Positions 52,470-60,874 of a DNA stretch of 64,000 nt are shown here, in pieces. The stretch lies in NCBI GenBank assembly GCA_964421755.1, contig CAYQYP010000368.1, positions 57,324 to 121,323 of the forward strand, given 5' to 3'. Below the pieces are notes generated by a model. The model was not told the DNA's origin. It did not search any database and saw only the letters and a program-made list of their open reading frames with translations. Position 1 is the first letter of the stretch. Each line of letters begins with the position of its first letter. The stretch comes from CAVUUN01 sp964421755 (lineage in GTDB: Bacteria > Acidobacteriota > UBA6911 > RPQK01). Position numbers and translations under genes: made by a program.

Positions 52470-53981
52470 ATGTTGAACCCGAAGAACCTGCTCGTTGCCT
52501 TTCTACTGCTCACCTGTTGCGCCGGAGCGGGCGCCAAATCCCGCCAGCCTGCCATGGCCGGTGGTTTCTACCCGGCAGAACCGGACAGGCTTCGGACAAT
52601 GGTCAATGGATACATCGAAGGGGCAACGGTGCCGAAAATCAACGGGCGGGTGCTCGCCGTCATAGCTCCTCACGCAGGATACGTCTACTCAGGTTCCGTC
52701 GCGGGTCACGCCTATTCGATTCTCAGAAACAGGAAGATCAGGCGCGTCATTGTGATTTCGCCCTGCCACGTCGATGCGTTCGCGGGGGTAGCCGTGTACG
52801 ACGGAGACGAATATCTGACTCCGCTGGGCGTCATCCGGGTCGACAGGGCATTCGGCGAAGCACTCGTTAAGCGAAACACCAGGCTGGCGCTCTCCAGCCG
52901 TGGGCACGAAACGCGAACTGCCGAAGGCCGCGGGGAACACGCGCTCGAGGTGCAGCTGCCATTCCTTCAGCAGGCGCTGGGGGATTTCAAACTGGTCCCG
53001 ATCATCATGGGGGAGAGCAGTTACTCGACCTGTCGGGCGCTTGGTCGTGCTCTGGCGCGCACCATCCAGGACCAGGAAACAGTGATCGTGGCCAGCTCCG
53101 ATCTGTCGCATTTTCATCCATACGACGAAGCAACCCGACTCGACTCGTATCTCCTGGGTGCTTTGCGCGACTACGACTATTTCAGTCTCCATCGCAATCT
53201 GGAGGCCCGCGTCTGGGAGGCGTGCGGAGGCGGCCCGATCGTTGCAACGATGATCGCCTGCGAACAGCTCGGCGCTTGCCAGGCGAGAGTGCTCGCAAAG
53301 GCAAACTCGGGTGACGTCATAACGGGCGATCGGAAGAGCGTGGTTGGTTACGCGGCCGCGGCGTTCGTGCAAAGTGACGAAGCATCGTCGCAGGCTCGCG
53401 AGTACCAACTGGAGAGCCAGGAGAAGACACGACTACTCCAAATCGCACGGCAATCCGCCGAAGCGGCGGTCAAAGGCGCGAGCTTTCCGATTCAGTCGCA
53501 CGGCATGGTGCCGCTCTCCGAACCACGCGGGGCCTTTGTCACGCTCACCATCCGAGGACAGCTGCGCGGATGCATCGGGTACACGTCTCCGATCCAACCC
53601 CTGGGAGACACGGTCCGGACCGCCGCGATGCACGCTGCTCTGCACGACAACCGCTTTTCGCCTGTCTCACGCGAGGAACTGCCTCTACTGGATTACGAAG
53701 TGTCGGTCCTTTCTCCCGTTCGCCTTGTCAAGGACCCGGCTCTCGTCCGGGTCGGCCGGGACGGACTCGTCATCAGGCGGGGCGAGCACGAGGGGTTACT
53801 GCTTCCGCAGGTAGCCAGCGAGCGCGGCTGGGACCGGGAAACCTTCCTCAGGCAGACATGCGTGAAAGCCGGACTCCCGCCGAACGCCTGGCAGGATCCG
53901 GAGACCGATATCTTCGGGTTCACCGCACTGGTCTTCGGAGAGAAAACGTTATCCACGAATACCACGAAGGGACACGAATAA
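52470..53981 (+). CDS. AmmeMemoRadiSam proteins B and A fused (Memo-AMMECR1)
   Basis: This 503-residue fusion has a hydrophobic, cysteine-containing N-terminus (LLVAFLLLTCCAGAGA). The Memo domain is at about residues 25-290 (AMAGGFYPAEPDRL, APHAGYVYSGSVAGHAY, ASSDLSHFHPYDEA), and the AMMECR1 domain at about 310-500 (RGAFVTLTIRGQLRGCIGYT, DNRFSPVSREELPLLDYEVS). The ATG at 52470 follows amrS by 5 bp; an upstream frame overlapping amrS is rejected. The last 13 residues (EKTLSTNTTKGHE) and the TAA come from the hairpin arm at 53940-53981. Function of the system is unknown. Confidence 0.87.
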   Translation: MLNPKNLLVAFLLLTCCAGAGAKSRQPAMAGGFYPAEPDRLRTMVNGYIEGATVPKINGRVLAVIAPHAGYVYSGSVAGHAYSILRNRKIRRVIVISPCHVDAFAGVAVYDGDEYLTPLGVIRVDRAFGEALVKRNTRLALSSRGHETRTAEGRGEHALEVQLPFLQQALGDFKLVPIIMGESSYSTCRALGRALARTIQDQETVIVASSDLSHFHPYDEATRLDSYLLGALRDYDYFSLHRNLEARVWEACGGGPIVATMIACEQLGACQARVLAKANSGDVITGDRKSVVGYAAAAFVQSDEASSQAREYQLESQEKTRLLQIARQSAEAAVKGASFPIQSHGMVPLSEPRGAFVTLTIRGQLRGCIGYTSPIQPLGDTVRTAAMHAALHDNRFSPVSREELPLLDYEVSVLSPVRLVKDPALVRVGRDGLVIRRGEHEGLLLPQVASERGWDRETFLRQTCVKAGLPPNAWQDPETDIFGFTALVFGEKTLSTNTTKGHE

Positions 53982-54056
53982 AGACCAAGACGCGGACCCG
54001 ATCGGTTCCTTGCCTTATTCGTGTCCCTTCGTGGTATTCGTGGATAACGTTTTCTC
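53940..54056. repeat. Perfect 42-bp inverted repeat ending two convergent genes
   Basis: Arms 53940-53981 and 54015-54056 are perfect reverse complements; the loop is 33 bases. The arms are built of 9-bp-like units (CCACGAATA, CCACGAAGG). Each arm carries a TAA that ends one of the two convergent genes, so both proteins end in the same 13 residues. It probably acts as a two-way transcript end. Confidence 0.92.
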
Positions 54057-56288
54057 CCAACCGAACCTCCCAGCCAGCATCAACAACGGGCCCGCACCGA
54101 TGATGGCCAGCACCGCGGATGTTCGTAAGAAGCCGTAGACCGGCACCAGCCAGGCTCCGATCGCGAGTGCCCCCAGGCTGGCGCCGGAGAGGTCAATGGC
54201 ATAGAGGAGTCCGGTGTTCCTCTCCTTGCCCGGCGTGAGATAGAGCCGATTCACATACGGGAAATGAAATCCTCCGAGCAGACCCGTCATCAGCGAAGTC
54301 AACGGAAAGAACAGGTACAGCAGGCGGGGCGACGAGAGGCTTGGCACCACAGGCAGAAGCAGGCAGAAAACCACCGGCCAGAGCGTCCCAGCCAGCTGCA
54401 CAAACACGAGTCGCTGCATCGAGACCTTCGTATCCGAAGCGATCAGGCTCCCGGTGCCCATTCCGAGCATGAACGCCGCGACGAGCACCGACATGTGATA
54501 GTAGACAGCACCGTGAACGACCTGAAAACCGAGGAACAGGAAAACCTGAAGCCCCATTAGCAGCATCCCCATGGCGGTGCTCGCCGCCCCGAGAGCAATC
54601 GGCTTCCGGCGCGAAACCGGAGCCAGCCCGATGAATGCGCAAATGAGCGATACCACGCCTACCGCGCCCAGAAGCACGCGGGCAAATTCGAGCTCGCCGA
54701 GGCGCGCCAGGAAATCCCGCACACCAGGGTCAAAGAGCGAAGTCCAGGCGACCATGGCCTTGAAGTAGCCAATGGGCTCGAAATCGCGGTTCGGTGGCGC
54801 AGTGCGCTCCGAAAGCAGCGCTCGGAATTCGTCCACGCGGTCCGGCATCAGGCGAAAAGGAAGGTGGTAGGTGTCGACGAAGGCTGTCCCGATGCCGCGG
54901 TCGGACAACCGCTTCAACAGCACCTCTGGCTTGTCGCTCAGTGCTCCTTCCGTCTTTGAGGCAAAGAAATGGACAACCGAGCCTGGAAACGCCTTCACGT
55001 CCGGGAATACGAGTCTTGCCGTTGTCCACACACAGCGAAGCGAATCCGCCAACTCCTCCCCCACGTAGTTCTCCGAACCAGTGAGCCGGAATCCGAGAAC
55101 TCCCCCCGGGTTGAGCCGCCGATTGACTTCGTGGAAGAACTCCACCGTGTAGAAACGATTGACCTGCGCCGTCCTCGGATCGGGAAGGTTCAGGACAATC
55201 ACATCGTATTTCTGCGCCCCGCGCCAATGCCGGATGAAGTCTCGCGGATCCGCCTGATGAACCGCGAATCGCCGATCCGCCTTCAGCCTTCCCCACTCCC
55301 CGGCAAAGGCTTCCTCGGTCAATGCGAGCAGGACCGGGTCCAACTCGACGAAGTCCAGCCGGGTAACCGCCGGATGCCTGAGTGCTTCCAGAAGGCTGCC
55401 CGGACCTGTCGAACCGACCAGCAGAACTGCACGAGGAGCCGGGTGTTGAAGGAGCGCATTGTGAACCGCCTCTTCAGCCGCCTGCTTGTCCGGGACAGTG
55501 AAGACGGGAATCCCGTTGAAGAACGTGGTAGAAGAACCGTCTCGCCCTGCAAGTACCAGATTGCCGTACGGCGAATTGCGCACTTGCCTGATCGACCACC
55601 CATTCCAAAAGCGAACCAGGGACCACTGCTCGAGCCACGAAGCCGGGCCCCAGACGAGACCTATCGAGCAAGCCAGCAGGATAAGGCTGGCGAACACTGT
55701 CCGTCTCCCTCGAGAAAAGCCAAAGAGCAGAGCCGTCGCAAACCAGATGTGCACGACTCCAACCAGTGACGCTATCTGGAAAGGCGAGAGGAAAGGAAGC
55801 AAAAGCGATGCAGCGACCAGGCCGCCGCCGGCCGCACCCAACGCCTCGAATGCATAGACCCTTGAGACTGCATGAGCGGGAGGAACCGACGCCTCGGCAG
55901 CAAGGAAACGGCCGCCAAGCGCAAACAGGGATCCCGAAAGGAAACAAACGGGGCCCAGGGACAGGAGGGCGACCCAGACCAGAGAACCGATGTCCAACGT
56001 CTCGCCCGGCGTAATACCGGCCAGCCAACGAATGCTCCGGATCGCCAGTATCCCGGTCAAAAACGTGAGCCCGACCCCGACCAGACCGATGCTGATCCAG
56101 AGACGCGACGCGAATACAGCAAAGCGGCCGAGTATGAAGCTGCCGGCCCCAGTGCTGAGCATCCAGGCGGCCAGCACGAGCCCGAGGCATATCTCGTTGC
56201 CTTCCGCCACGACCAGCAGCTCTCGTGTCAGGACGAGCTGGGCGGCTGTGGCAGAGAAACCGAGCCAAATAAAGAACCACCGTCTCAC
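54015..56288 (-). CDS. Spermidine-synthase-like polytopic membrane protein
   Basis: About 757 residues from the GTG at 56288 (MRRWFFIWLGFSATAAQLVL). About seven N-terminal membrane segments (residues 5-220) are followed by a spermidine-synthase-like Rossmann domain with VLLVGSTGPGSLLEALRHP, DFVELDPVLLAL and YDVIVLNLPDPRTAQVNRFY, and six more membrane segments at the C-terminus. The open frame continues to 56606 but would read a heptamer array. Such fusions are known; whether they make polyamines is doubtful. The C-terminal EKTLSTNTTKGHE comes from a hairpin arm. Confidence 0.82.
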   Translation of the reverse strand: MRRWFFIWLGFSATAAQLVLTRELLVVAEGNEICLGLVLAAWMLSTGAGSFILGRFAVFASRLWISIGLVGVGLTFLTGILAIRSIRWLAGITPGETLDIGSLVWVALLSLGPVCFLSGSLFALGGRFLAAEASVPPAHAVSRVYAFEALGAAGGGLVAASLLLPFLSPFQIASLVGVVHIWFATALLFGFSRGRRTVFASLILLACSIGLVWGPASWLEQWSLVRFWNGWSIRQVRNSPYGNLVLAGRDGSSTTFFNGIPVFTVPDKQAAEEAVHNALLQHPAPRAVLLVGSTGPGSLLEALRHPAVTRLDFVELDPVLLALTEEAFAGEWGRLKADRRFAVHQADPRDFIRHWRGAQKYDVIVLNLPDPRTAQVNRFYTVEFFHEVNRRLNPGGVLGFRLTGSENYVGEELADSLRCVWTTARLVFPDVKAFPGSVVHFFASKTEGALSDKPEVLLKRLSDRGIGTAFVDTYHLPFRLMPDRVDEFRALLSERTAPPNRDFEPIGYFKAMVAWTSLFDPGVRDFLARLGELEFARVLLGAVGVVSLICAFIGLAPVSRRKPIALGAASTAMGMLLMGLQVFLFLGFQVVHGAVYYHMSVLVAAFMLGMGTGSLIASDTKVSMQRLVFVQLAGTLWPVVFCLLLPVVPSLSSPRLLYLFFPLTSLMTGLLGGFHFPYVNRLYLTPGKERNTGLLYAIDLSGASLGALAIGAWLVPVYGFLRTSAVLAIIGAGPLLMLAGRFGWEKTLSTNTTKGHE

Positions 56289-56307
56289 TGCGGCCAAGTA
56301 TATTCCG

Positions 56308-56447
56308 ATTGCGGATTGCGGATTTCGGATTGCGGATTTGGGAGTCTGGAGGATCAGGGATGTCAAAGCAGACTCCGAAGTCCGTTCTGTGCAATCCAAA
56401 ATCGGCAATCCCAAATCCGAAATCCGCAATCGGCAATCCGCAATTTG
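56308..56447. repeat. Heptamer inverted tandem array (ATTGCGG)
   Basis: Five ATTGCGG-type units (56308-56342) face eight CAATCCG/AAATCCG units (56392-56447). The loop is about 49 bases and includes an inner AGTCTGG...GACTCCG pairing. It lies between divergent genes (GTG at 56288 and ATG at 56521), so it may influence both leaders. Confidence 0.85.
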
Positions 56448-56520
56448 AGAAATGCGGGGGCTTCGAATACCATAACCTTTTGACTGGCAAATCCCGAAAA
56501 TCGGTCCACGAAAGATAGCA

Positions 56521-58248
56521 ATGAACCGAAAATACCCGTGGCACAAGGTTGCGCCGATCACCGATCTGAAAGACATGCTGCTGCAGAGCGCGGCAACGTT
56601 CGGCAAGCGTGACGCTTTCCTCGTAAAAAAAGGAGAACGCCGGGAGGCAATCAGTTTTGATCGACTGAAGGACCTCGTATTTCAGTTGAGCGCCGCGTTG
56701 CAGGGCCTGGGCTCAGGGCCCGGCCAGAAAGTGGCCATCTGTTCGGAAGGGCGCTGGGAGTGGGGTGTCAGCTACCTGGCCACCGCCTGCCTGAATGGCA
56801 TAAATATCCCGCTTGACAAGGATCTCCGACCGGCGGACATCCGGCATATCCTGGACGAAACGCAGACACCAATCGCGCTGACCTCGGCCAAGTATCTCGA
56901 TGTTCTACTCGAAGTCCAGGGGCGACTCCCGTGTCTTCGGACAATCGTCTGCTTCGATCTCGAGCAGCCAACGGAAAAGGCGCTTTCTTTCGCCCGGCTG
57001 TTGGACAGTGAAGGTGACCTGCTGTCGGAGGGGCGGACAGACGTCGCCGAGCTGAAGATCGACCCGTCCCAACCCGTGTCAATCGTGTACACGTCCGGGA
57101 CGATGGGAAGCGCCAAGGGAGTCGTCCTCAGTCAGAAGAACCTGGTGTCCAACATGATGGACATGTGCGCCTCCGTCTATATCGATGAAAAAGACACCTT
57201 TCTGTCGGTGCTCCCCCTCAATCACACTTACGAGTGCACCTGCGGACTTCTGACCCCAATCTACCGCGGAAGCCGGATCTCGTACTGCGATAACGTTCGC
57301 CGTATCGGCGACGAAATGAAGGAGGTGCAGGCAACGGTGCTGCTGGGCGTGCCGTTGCTGTTTCAGGCAATCTCGCGCCGCATCCAGGACGGCATCCGGC
57401 AGAAGGGGACACGCAAGTTCAAATTCGCAGTCGCGGTCGCGTCCGTCGCGGACCTGATCGGAGGCGTCAAAGGCAGACGCGCGGTCTTCCACTCGCTCCA
57501 CGAGCGATTTGGAGGCAGACTGCGCATGCTGATCAGCGGAGGCGCCGCGAGCGATCCCGAAGTGGCGCAGCTTTTCCATCGCCTCGGAATCATCTTCATT
57601 CAGGGCTACGGCCTGACCGAGTGTTCGCCGATCATCGCCGTCAATCGCCCTCATTACTTCAAAGACGCGGCGGCCGGATTCCCTCTGCCCTCGGTCGAAG
57701 TGAAAATCGCCGAGGATGGGGAGATCTGCGCCCGAGGTCCGAACGTTATGTCGGGCTATTACAAGAATCCCGAAGCAACAGCGGACGTCTTGCAGGATGG
57801 CTGGTTCCACACCGGAGACCTCGGTTACCTTGATTCAGACGGGTTCGTCTTCATCCGTGGTCGAAAGAAGGCCGTCATCGTCCTGAAAAACGGCAAGAAC
57901 GTCCATGCCGAGGAAGTGGAGTTTCACCTGAATCATTCTCCCTTTATCCTGGAAAGCCTCGTCTGGGAAGGTCCTGATGCACCCGAAGGAGAGGTGGAGG
58001 AGGTCCACGCGACGATCGTACCCAACCGTGAACAGTTCGATCAGTATGCAAAGGACAACGGCGTCTCCGTCACGGATCAGCTCGTCGAAGAGCATTTGCG
58101 CAAGGAAGTTCGCAAGCAATGCGCGCACCTGCCCCACTACAAGCGGGTCCGCAAGTTCACGATCCGGTGGGAGGAATTCGACAAGACGACGACGAGGAAG
58201 ATCAAGCGGTACCTGTATACCGCAAAGATGAAGCAAGTGCCGACGTAG
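56521..58248 (+). CDS. AMP-dependent synthetase, long-chain acyl-CoA ligase type
   Basis: This 575-residue adenylate-forming enzyme has the P-loop-like IVYTSGTMGSAKGVVLS, LSVLPLNHTYECTCG, MLISGGAASDPEV, QGYGLTECSPIIAVN, WFHTGDLGYLDSDGFVFIRG and the lysine-containing C-terminal region FDKTTTRKIKRYL. This fits long-chain fatty acid-CoA ligases or related acyl-ACP synthetases. It activates a carboxylic acid to acyl-AMP and then a thioester. Chain length is not predictable. No strong ribosome site; it stands as a single gene. Confidence 0.88.
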   Translation: MNRKYPWHKVAPITDLKDMLLQSAATFGKRDAFLVKKGERREAISFDRLKDLVFQLSAALQGLGSGPGQKVAICSEGRWEWGVSYLATACLNGINIPLDKDLRPADIRHILDETQTPIALTSAKYLDVLLEVQGRLPCLRTIVCFDLEQPTEKALSFARLLDSEGDLLSEGRTDVAELKIDPSQPVSIVYTSGTMGSAKGVVLSQKNLVSNMMDMCASVYIDEKDTFLSVLPLNHTYECTCGLLTPIYRGSRISYCDNVRRIGDEMKEVQATVLLGVPLLFQAISRRIQDGIRQKGTRKFKFAVAVASVADLIGGVKGRRAVFHSLHERFGGRLRMLISGGAASDPEVAQLFHRLGIIFIQGYGLTECSPIIAVNRPHYFKDAAAGFPLPSVEVKIAEDGEICARGPNVMSGYYKNPEATADVLQDGWFHTGDLGYLDSDGFVFIRGRKKAVIVLKNGKNVHAEEVEFHLNHSPFILESLVWEGPDAPEGEVEEVHATIVPNREQFDQYAKDNGVSVTDQLVEEHLRKEVRKQCAHLPHYKRVRKFTIRWEEFDKTTTRKIKRYLYTAKMKQVPT

Positions 58249-58266
58249 GAAAGACAGGGAGAGGGG

Positions 58267-58356
58267 GAGACAAGGAGACAAGGAGACGGGGAAGGAGTGC
58301 GGACACTTCGGAACCCCCGCGACTCCACTGCCTTTCGTCCTTGAGGTCCTTGAAGG
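58267..58356. repeat. Unpaired octamer array and nonamer remnant
   Basis: Three units of GAGACAAG/GAGACGGG (58267-58290) lie in a purine-rich run, followed by TCCTTGAGG units (58338-58356) of the CAAGGACCT family. Neither has its opposite-sense partner here, in contrast with the other arrays. The region is the gap between convergent genes ending at 58248 and 58376. Confidence 0.7.
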
Positions 58357-58375
58357 TCGGCGTTTCCCAGCCAGC

Positions 58376-58834
58376 CTACTCGGCTACGATCTCCGCCTCC
58401 ACGACCACTTCAGACTTCACCGAACGGGCGACCAGACAGGCGTGGTGTGCATCATCGAGGGTTTGGCGGACACGATCCGCCATATCCGGCTGGCTTACGA
58501 CGACCCGGGGCCGAATGAACACCTTGGTAAACTGGTAGCCGCCGTCAAGAAATTCCAGCACGCCCTCTGCCCTGCTCTCGTACGAAACGACCGGCAGCTG
58601 CAGCTTCTGGGCAAAGGCTGCAAACGTGCACATAGTGCAGGTTTCAAGCGCCGCCACGAAGAGATCCTCCGGCGTCCACACGCCCGGTTCTCCCTTGAAT
58701 TCGGGTGGGCTGGCAATTCGAAATTCCGGCTTGCCCTCTGCGCGAAGCATCCCGGCTTTGCCGCCCGCCCATTTCAGCTGCGTGTGGAAGTTAAAAACCT
58801 TGTGCTTGACCTTCGGTTGAGCCGCTTGTTCCAT
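58376..58834 (-). CDS. OsmC family protein at the end of the cytochrome operon
   Basis: This 152-residue protein has KVFNFHTQLKWAGGKAGMLR, the first cysteine region WTPEDLFVAALETCTMCTF and the second in DDAHHACLVARSVKSEV, as in OsmC family hydroperoxide reductases. It is larger and distinct from the OsmC protein at 49540. It follows the multiheme cytochrome gene by 18 bp and is probably the last gene of that operon, perhaps protecting it from peroxides; this link is inference. Confidence 0.87.
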   Translation of the reverse strand: MEQAAQPKVKHKVFNFHTQLKWAGGKAGMLRAEGKPEFRIASPPEFKGEPGVWTPEDLFVAALETCTMCTFAAFAQKLQLPVVSYESRAEGVLEFLDGGYQFTKVFIRPRVVVSQPDMADRVRQTLDDAHHACLVARSVKSEVVVEAEIVAE

Positions 58835-58852
58835 AGCCGTCCTTCCTTCGGT

Positions 58853-60865
58853 TCAGCTCTTCTCTTGACCCTGATCGCCCGCCTTTGGGTGGGTTTCCTT
58901 CTGTTCGTGGGCGGCGCTCGCCACTTCGCGCTGGTACCACTCCGGGTGATGATGGCGTGCCGTGTCGACCGACATGCGCCCGGTGATCCAGGTCCAACTC
59001 ATTGGGTATTCCTTCGGGTGGAACATCGTGAAGAAGAAGTGCCATACGAGTATTGCGAGCGTGGCCAGCCACGCCTCGTAGTAGTGCACCGTCTGGCTTA
59101 CCTGTACGATCCAGCTCGGCAGCAGTTGAACCGCCTTGCCCGGAAACCAGAGCACGAAACCGGTGAGCGCCATGACGATCGTTCCCCAGACAAGCGCCCA
59201 GTACTCGGCCTTCTGCGTGTAATCGTACCGGCCGAAATAGACTTCTTCGTTGCTGCGCCACAGGTGGAATTTCATCTGCCCGATGAAGTCAGTCACGTCG
59301 CGCCAGCGTGGAACCATCGAAACGATGTCCGACCGTCCCCGCTTCGTAGCAATCACGTACATCATGTGCCAGACGCCGACGAAAAGGAGACCGCTGGCCA
59401 GAACCCGGTGCACCGTTGACCTGACATTCTCGGTCATGCCCATTCGGCCGAGTTGGCCGACCCACCACGCTTCGGGGAAACGGAGAGCAAAACCGGTGAT
59501 GACCAGTCCGATGAACGTGATCGCCAGCAGCATGTGCTGAATCAACTGGGAGCGGTCCAGGCGAACGAAGGTGCGACCCTGCAGTTCCGCGCGGCGCTTT
59601 TCAACGAGGTAATAGACGAGGATTACCAGGTTGTGAAGGATCATGCCGCCCACGACCACCGCAATCAGGATCCAGTACATGTCGCGCACCCAACCGACGA
59701 TCGGGTTGGCCGCGATCGAGGCCGTCTTGTGAGTGTAACTCCGGGCGAATTCGGCCGAGGCGTCCTCGTGACACTGTTTGCACGTCTCGACGACATTGTC
59801 TGCATGAATGGTTGAAGCCGGGTCCCGGGCCGGCAAGACCCAGTGAGGAGTATGGCAGTCGACGCAGGTGGCGGCATCCGCAGAGTTCGACATGGCCGCC
59901 CAGCCGTGGTAACTGTCGATGTACGTGTCGACAACGTAGTCAGCCAGCCCGTACTTCGCCGTAATCCTTGAATCGCTATGACACGTCCCGCAGGTTTCCT
60001 GCGCCTGCCGTGCGGCAGATGTCCGTGCATTCGGGTCTTTGGATGACAGTATCAAATGCTCGCCGTGGCAATTGTTACAGGTTGGACTGTCCGCAATACC
60101 GGCCTTCAGAGCCCGTCCGTGTATCGACCTGTCGTAGGCCCTCTGCTCCTCGGTGTGACACGTCCCGCAGGTTTTTGAGACGTTTTGCGGATTAACCGAC
60201 GAAGAGGGGTCCGCTGGGCCTTTCAGGTCGTGGACTCCGTGACAGTCCGTGCAAACCGCGGCCGTCTCGACACCACGCCGGCTGGCCCGACCGTGAACCG
60301 ATTCGGCGTAGGATCCGGCCGTCATTTCCAGGCGAACCAGCTGGTCCGTCAGGAGACCGGCCTGGCCGTGACAGCTCGCGCACATTGCCGGGATATTGGT
60401 TTTGTGGGATTTCGCCTTGGGATCGGCCGCGGGCAGTATGTCATGTGCCCCGTGGCAGCTCGCGCATCCCGGCGCCCGGTTGTTCCCCCGCTCCTTCGCG
60501 TAGAAATGCAGGCTGGTTTCGAACTGGGTCTGCACCTGCTCGTGACAGGTTGCACAGTTGACCGGTGCCAGTTCCTCGGCGTGGGGGAAATCGGTCACTC
60601 CAGCCAGATCCTGGTGACAATCGGCGCAGCCGAAGCTGCCGTGGACCGAGGAACCAAAGACAGCCTTATCGATGACGAGCTTCTGCGCGTCCTTCAGGCC
60701 CTCGAACATGCTCGCTTCAGCGTGGCAGTCGTAACATGCCTGGTTGGGATCTGAGGCCTCCTGCGCCCATCCGGGCGGGGAAATCGCCAAAAGCAGCGAT
60801 ACCACGCTCCCGAGGACTACGCAGTGTCTCGTCAAAACAACTCTTATCGTCTTCAGGGTCGTCAT
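58853..60865 (-). CDS. Fusion of an 11-heme cytochrome c and a cytochrome b membrane domain
   Basis: This 670-residue protein has a signal peptide and eleven CxxCH sites between about residues 39 and 375 (CYDCH, CADCH, CATCH, CASCH, CASCH, CTDCH, CGTCH, CNNCH, CGTCH, CVDCH, CKQCH). A four-helix b-type domain follows (about 400-635) with histidines in RSTVHRVLAS, FVGVWHMMYV, SQTVHYYEAW and ILVWHFFFTMFHPKEYP, like formate dehydrogenase gamma/Ni-Fe hydrogenase cytochrome b. It probably oxidises menaquinol and passes electrons to the periplasmic decaheme protein encoded upstream. It lies 9 bp after the barrel gene. Confidence 0.88.
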   Translation of the reverse strand: MTTLKTIRVVLTRHCVVLGSVVSLLLAISPPGWAQEASDPNQACYDCHAEASMFEGLKDAQKLVIDKAVFGSSVHGSFGCADCHQDLAGVTDFPHAEELAPVNCATCHEQVQTQFETSLHFYAKERGNNRAPGCASCHGAHDILPAADPKAKSHKTNIPAMCASCHGQAGLLTDQLVRLEMTAGSYAESVHGRASRRGVETAAVCTDCHGVHDLKGPADPSSSVNPQNVSKTCGTCHTEEQRAYDRSIHGRALKAGIADSPTCNNCHGEHLILSSKDPNARTSAARQAQETCGTCHSDSRITAKYGLADYVVDTYIDSYHGWAAMSNSADAATCVDCHTPHWVLPARDPASTIHADNVVETCKQCHEDASAEFARSYTHKTASIAANPIVGWVRDMYWILIAVVVGGMILHNLVILVYYLVEKRRAELQGRTFVRLDRSQLIQHMLLAITFIGLVITGFALRFPEAWWVGQLGRMGMTENVRSTVHRVLASGLLFVGVWHMMYVIATKRGRSDIVSMVPRWRDVTDFIGQMKFHLWRSNEEVYFGRYDYTQKAEYWALVWGTIVMALTGFVLWFPGKAVQLLPSWIVQVSQTVHYYEAWLATLAILVWHFFFTMFHPKEYPMSWTWITGRMSVDTARHHHPEWYQREVASAAHEQKETHPKAGDQGQEKS

Positions 60866-60874
60866 TCGCCGCCG

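Noticed and set aside
54015..56606. Upstream ATG start at 56606 for the spermidine-synthase-like gene
   Set aside because: The extra 106 residues would be encoded by a heptamer array and the leader of the divergent gene; the GTG at 56288 directly precedes the first membrane segment.
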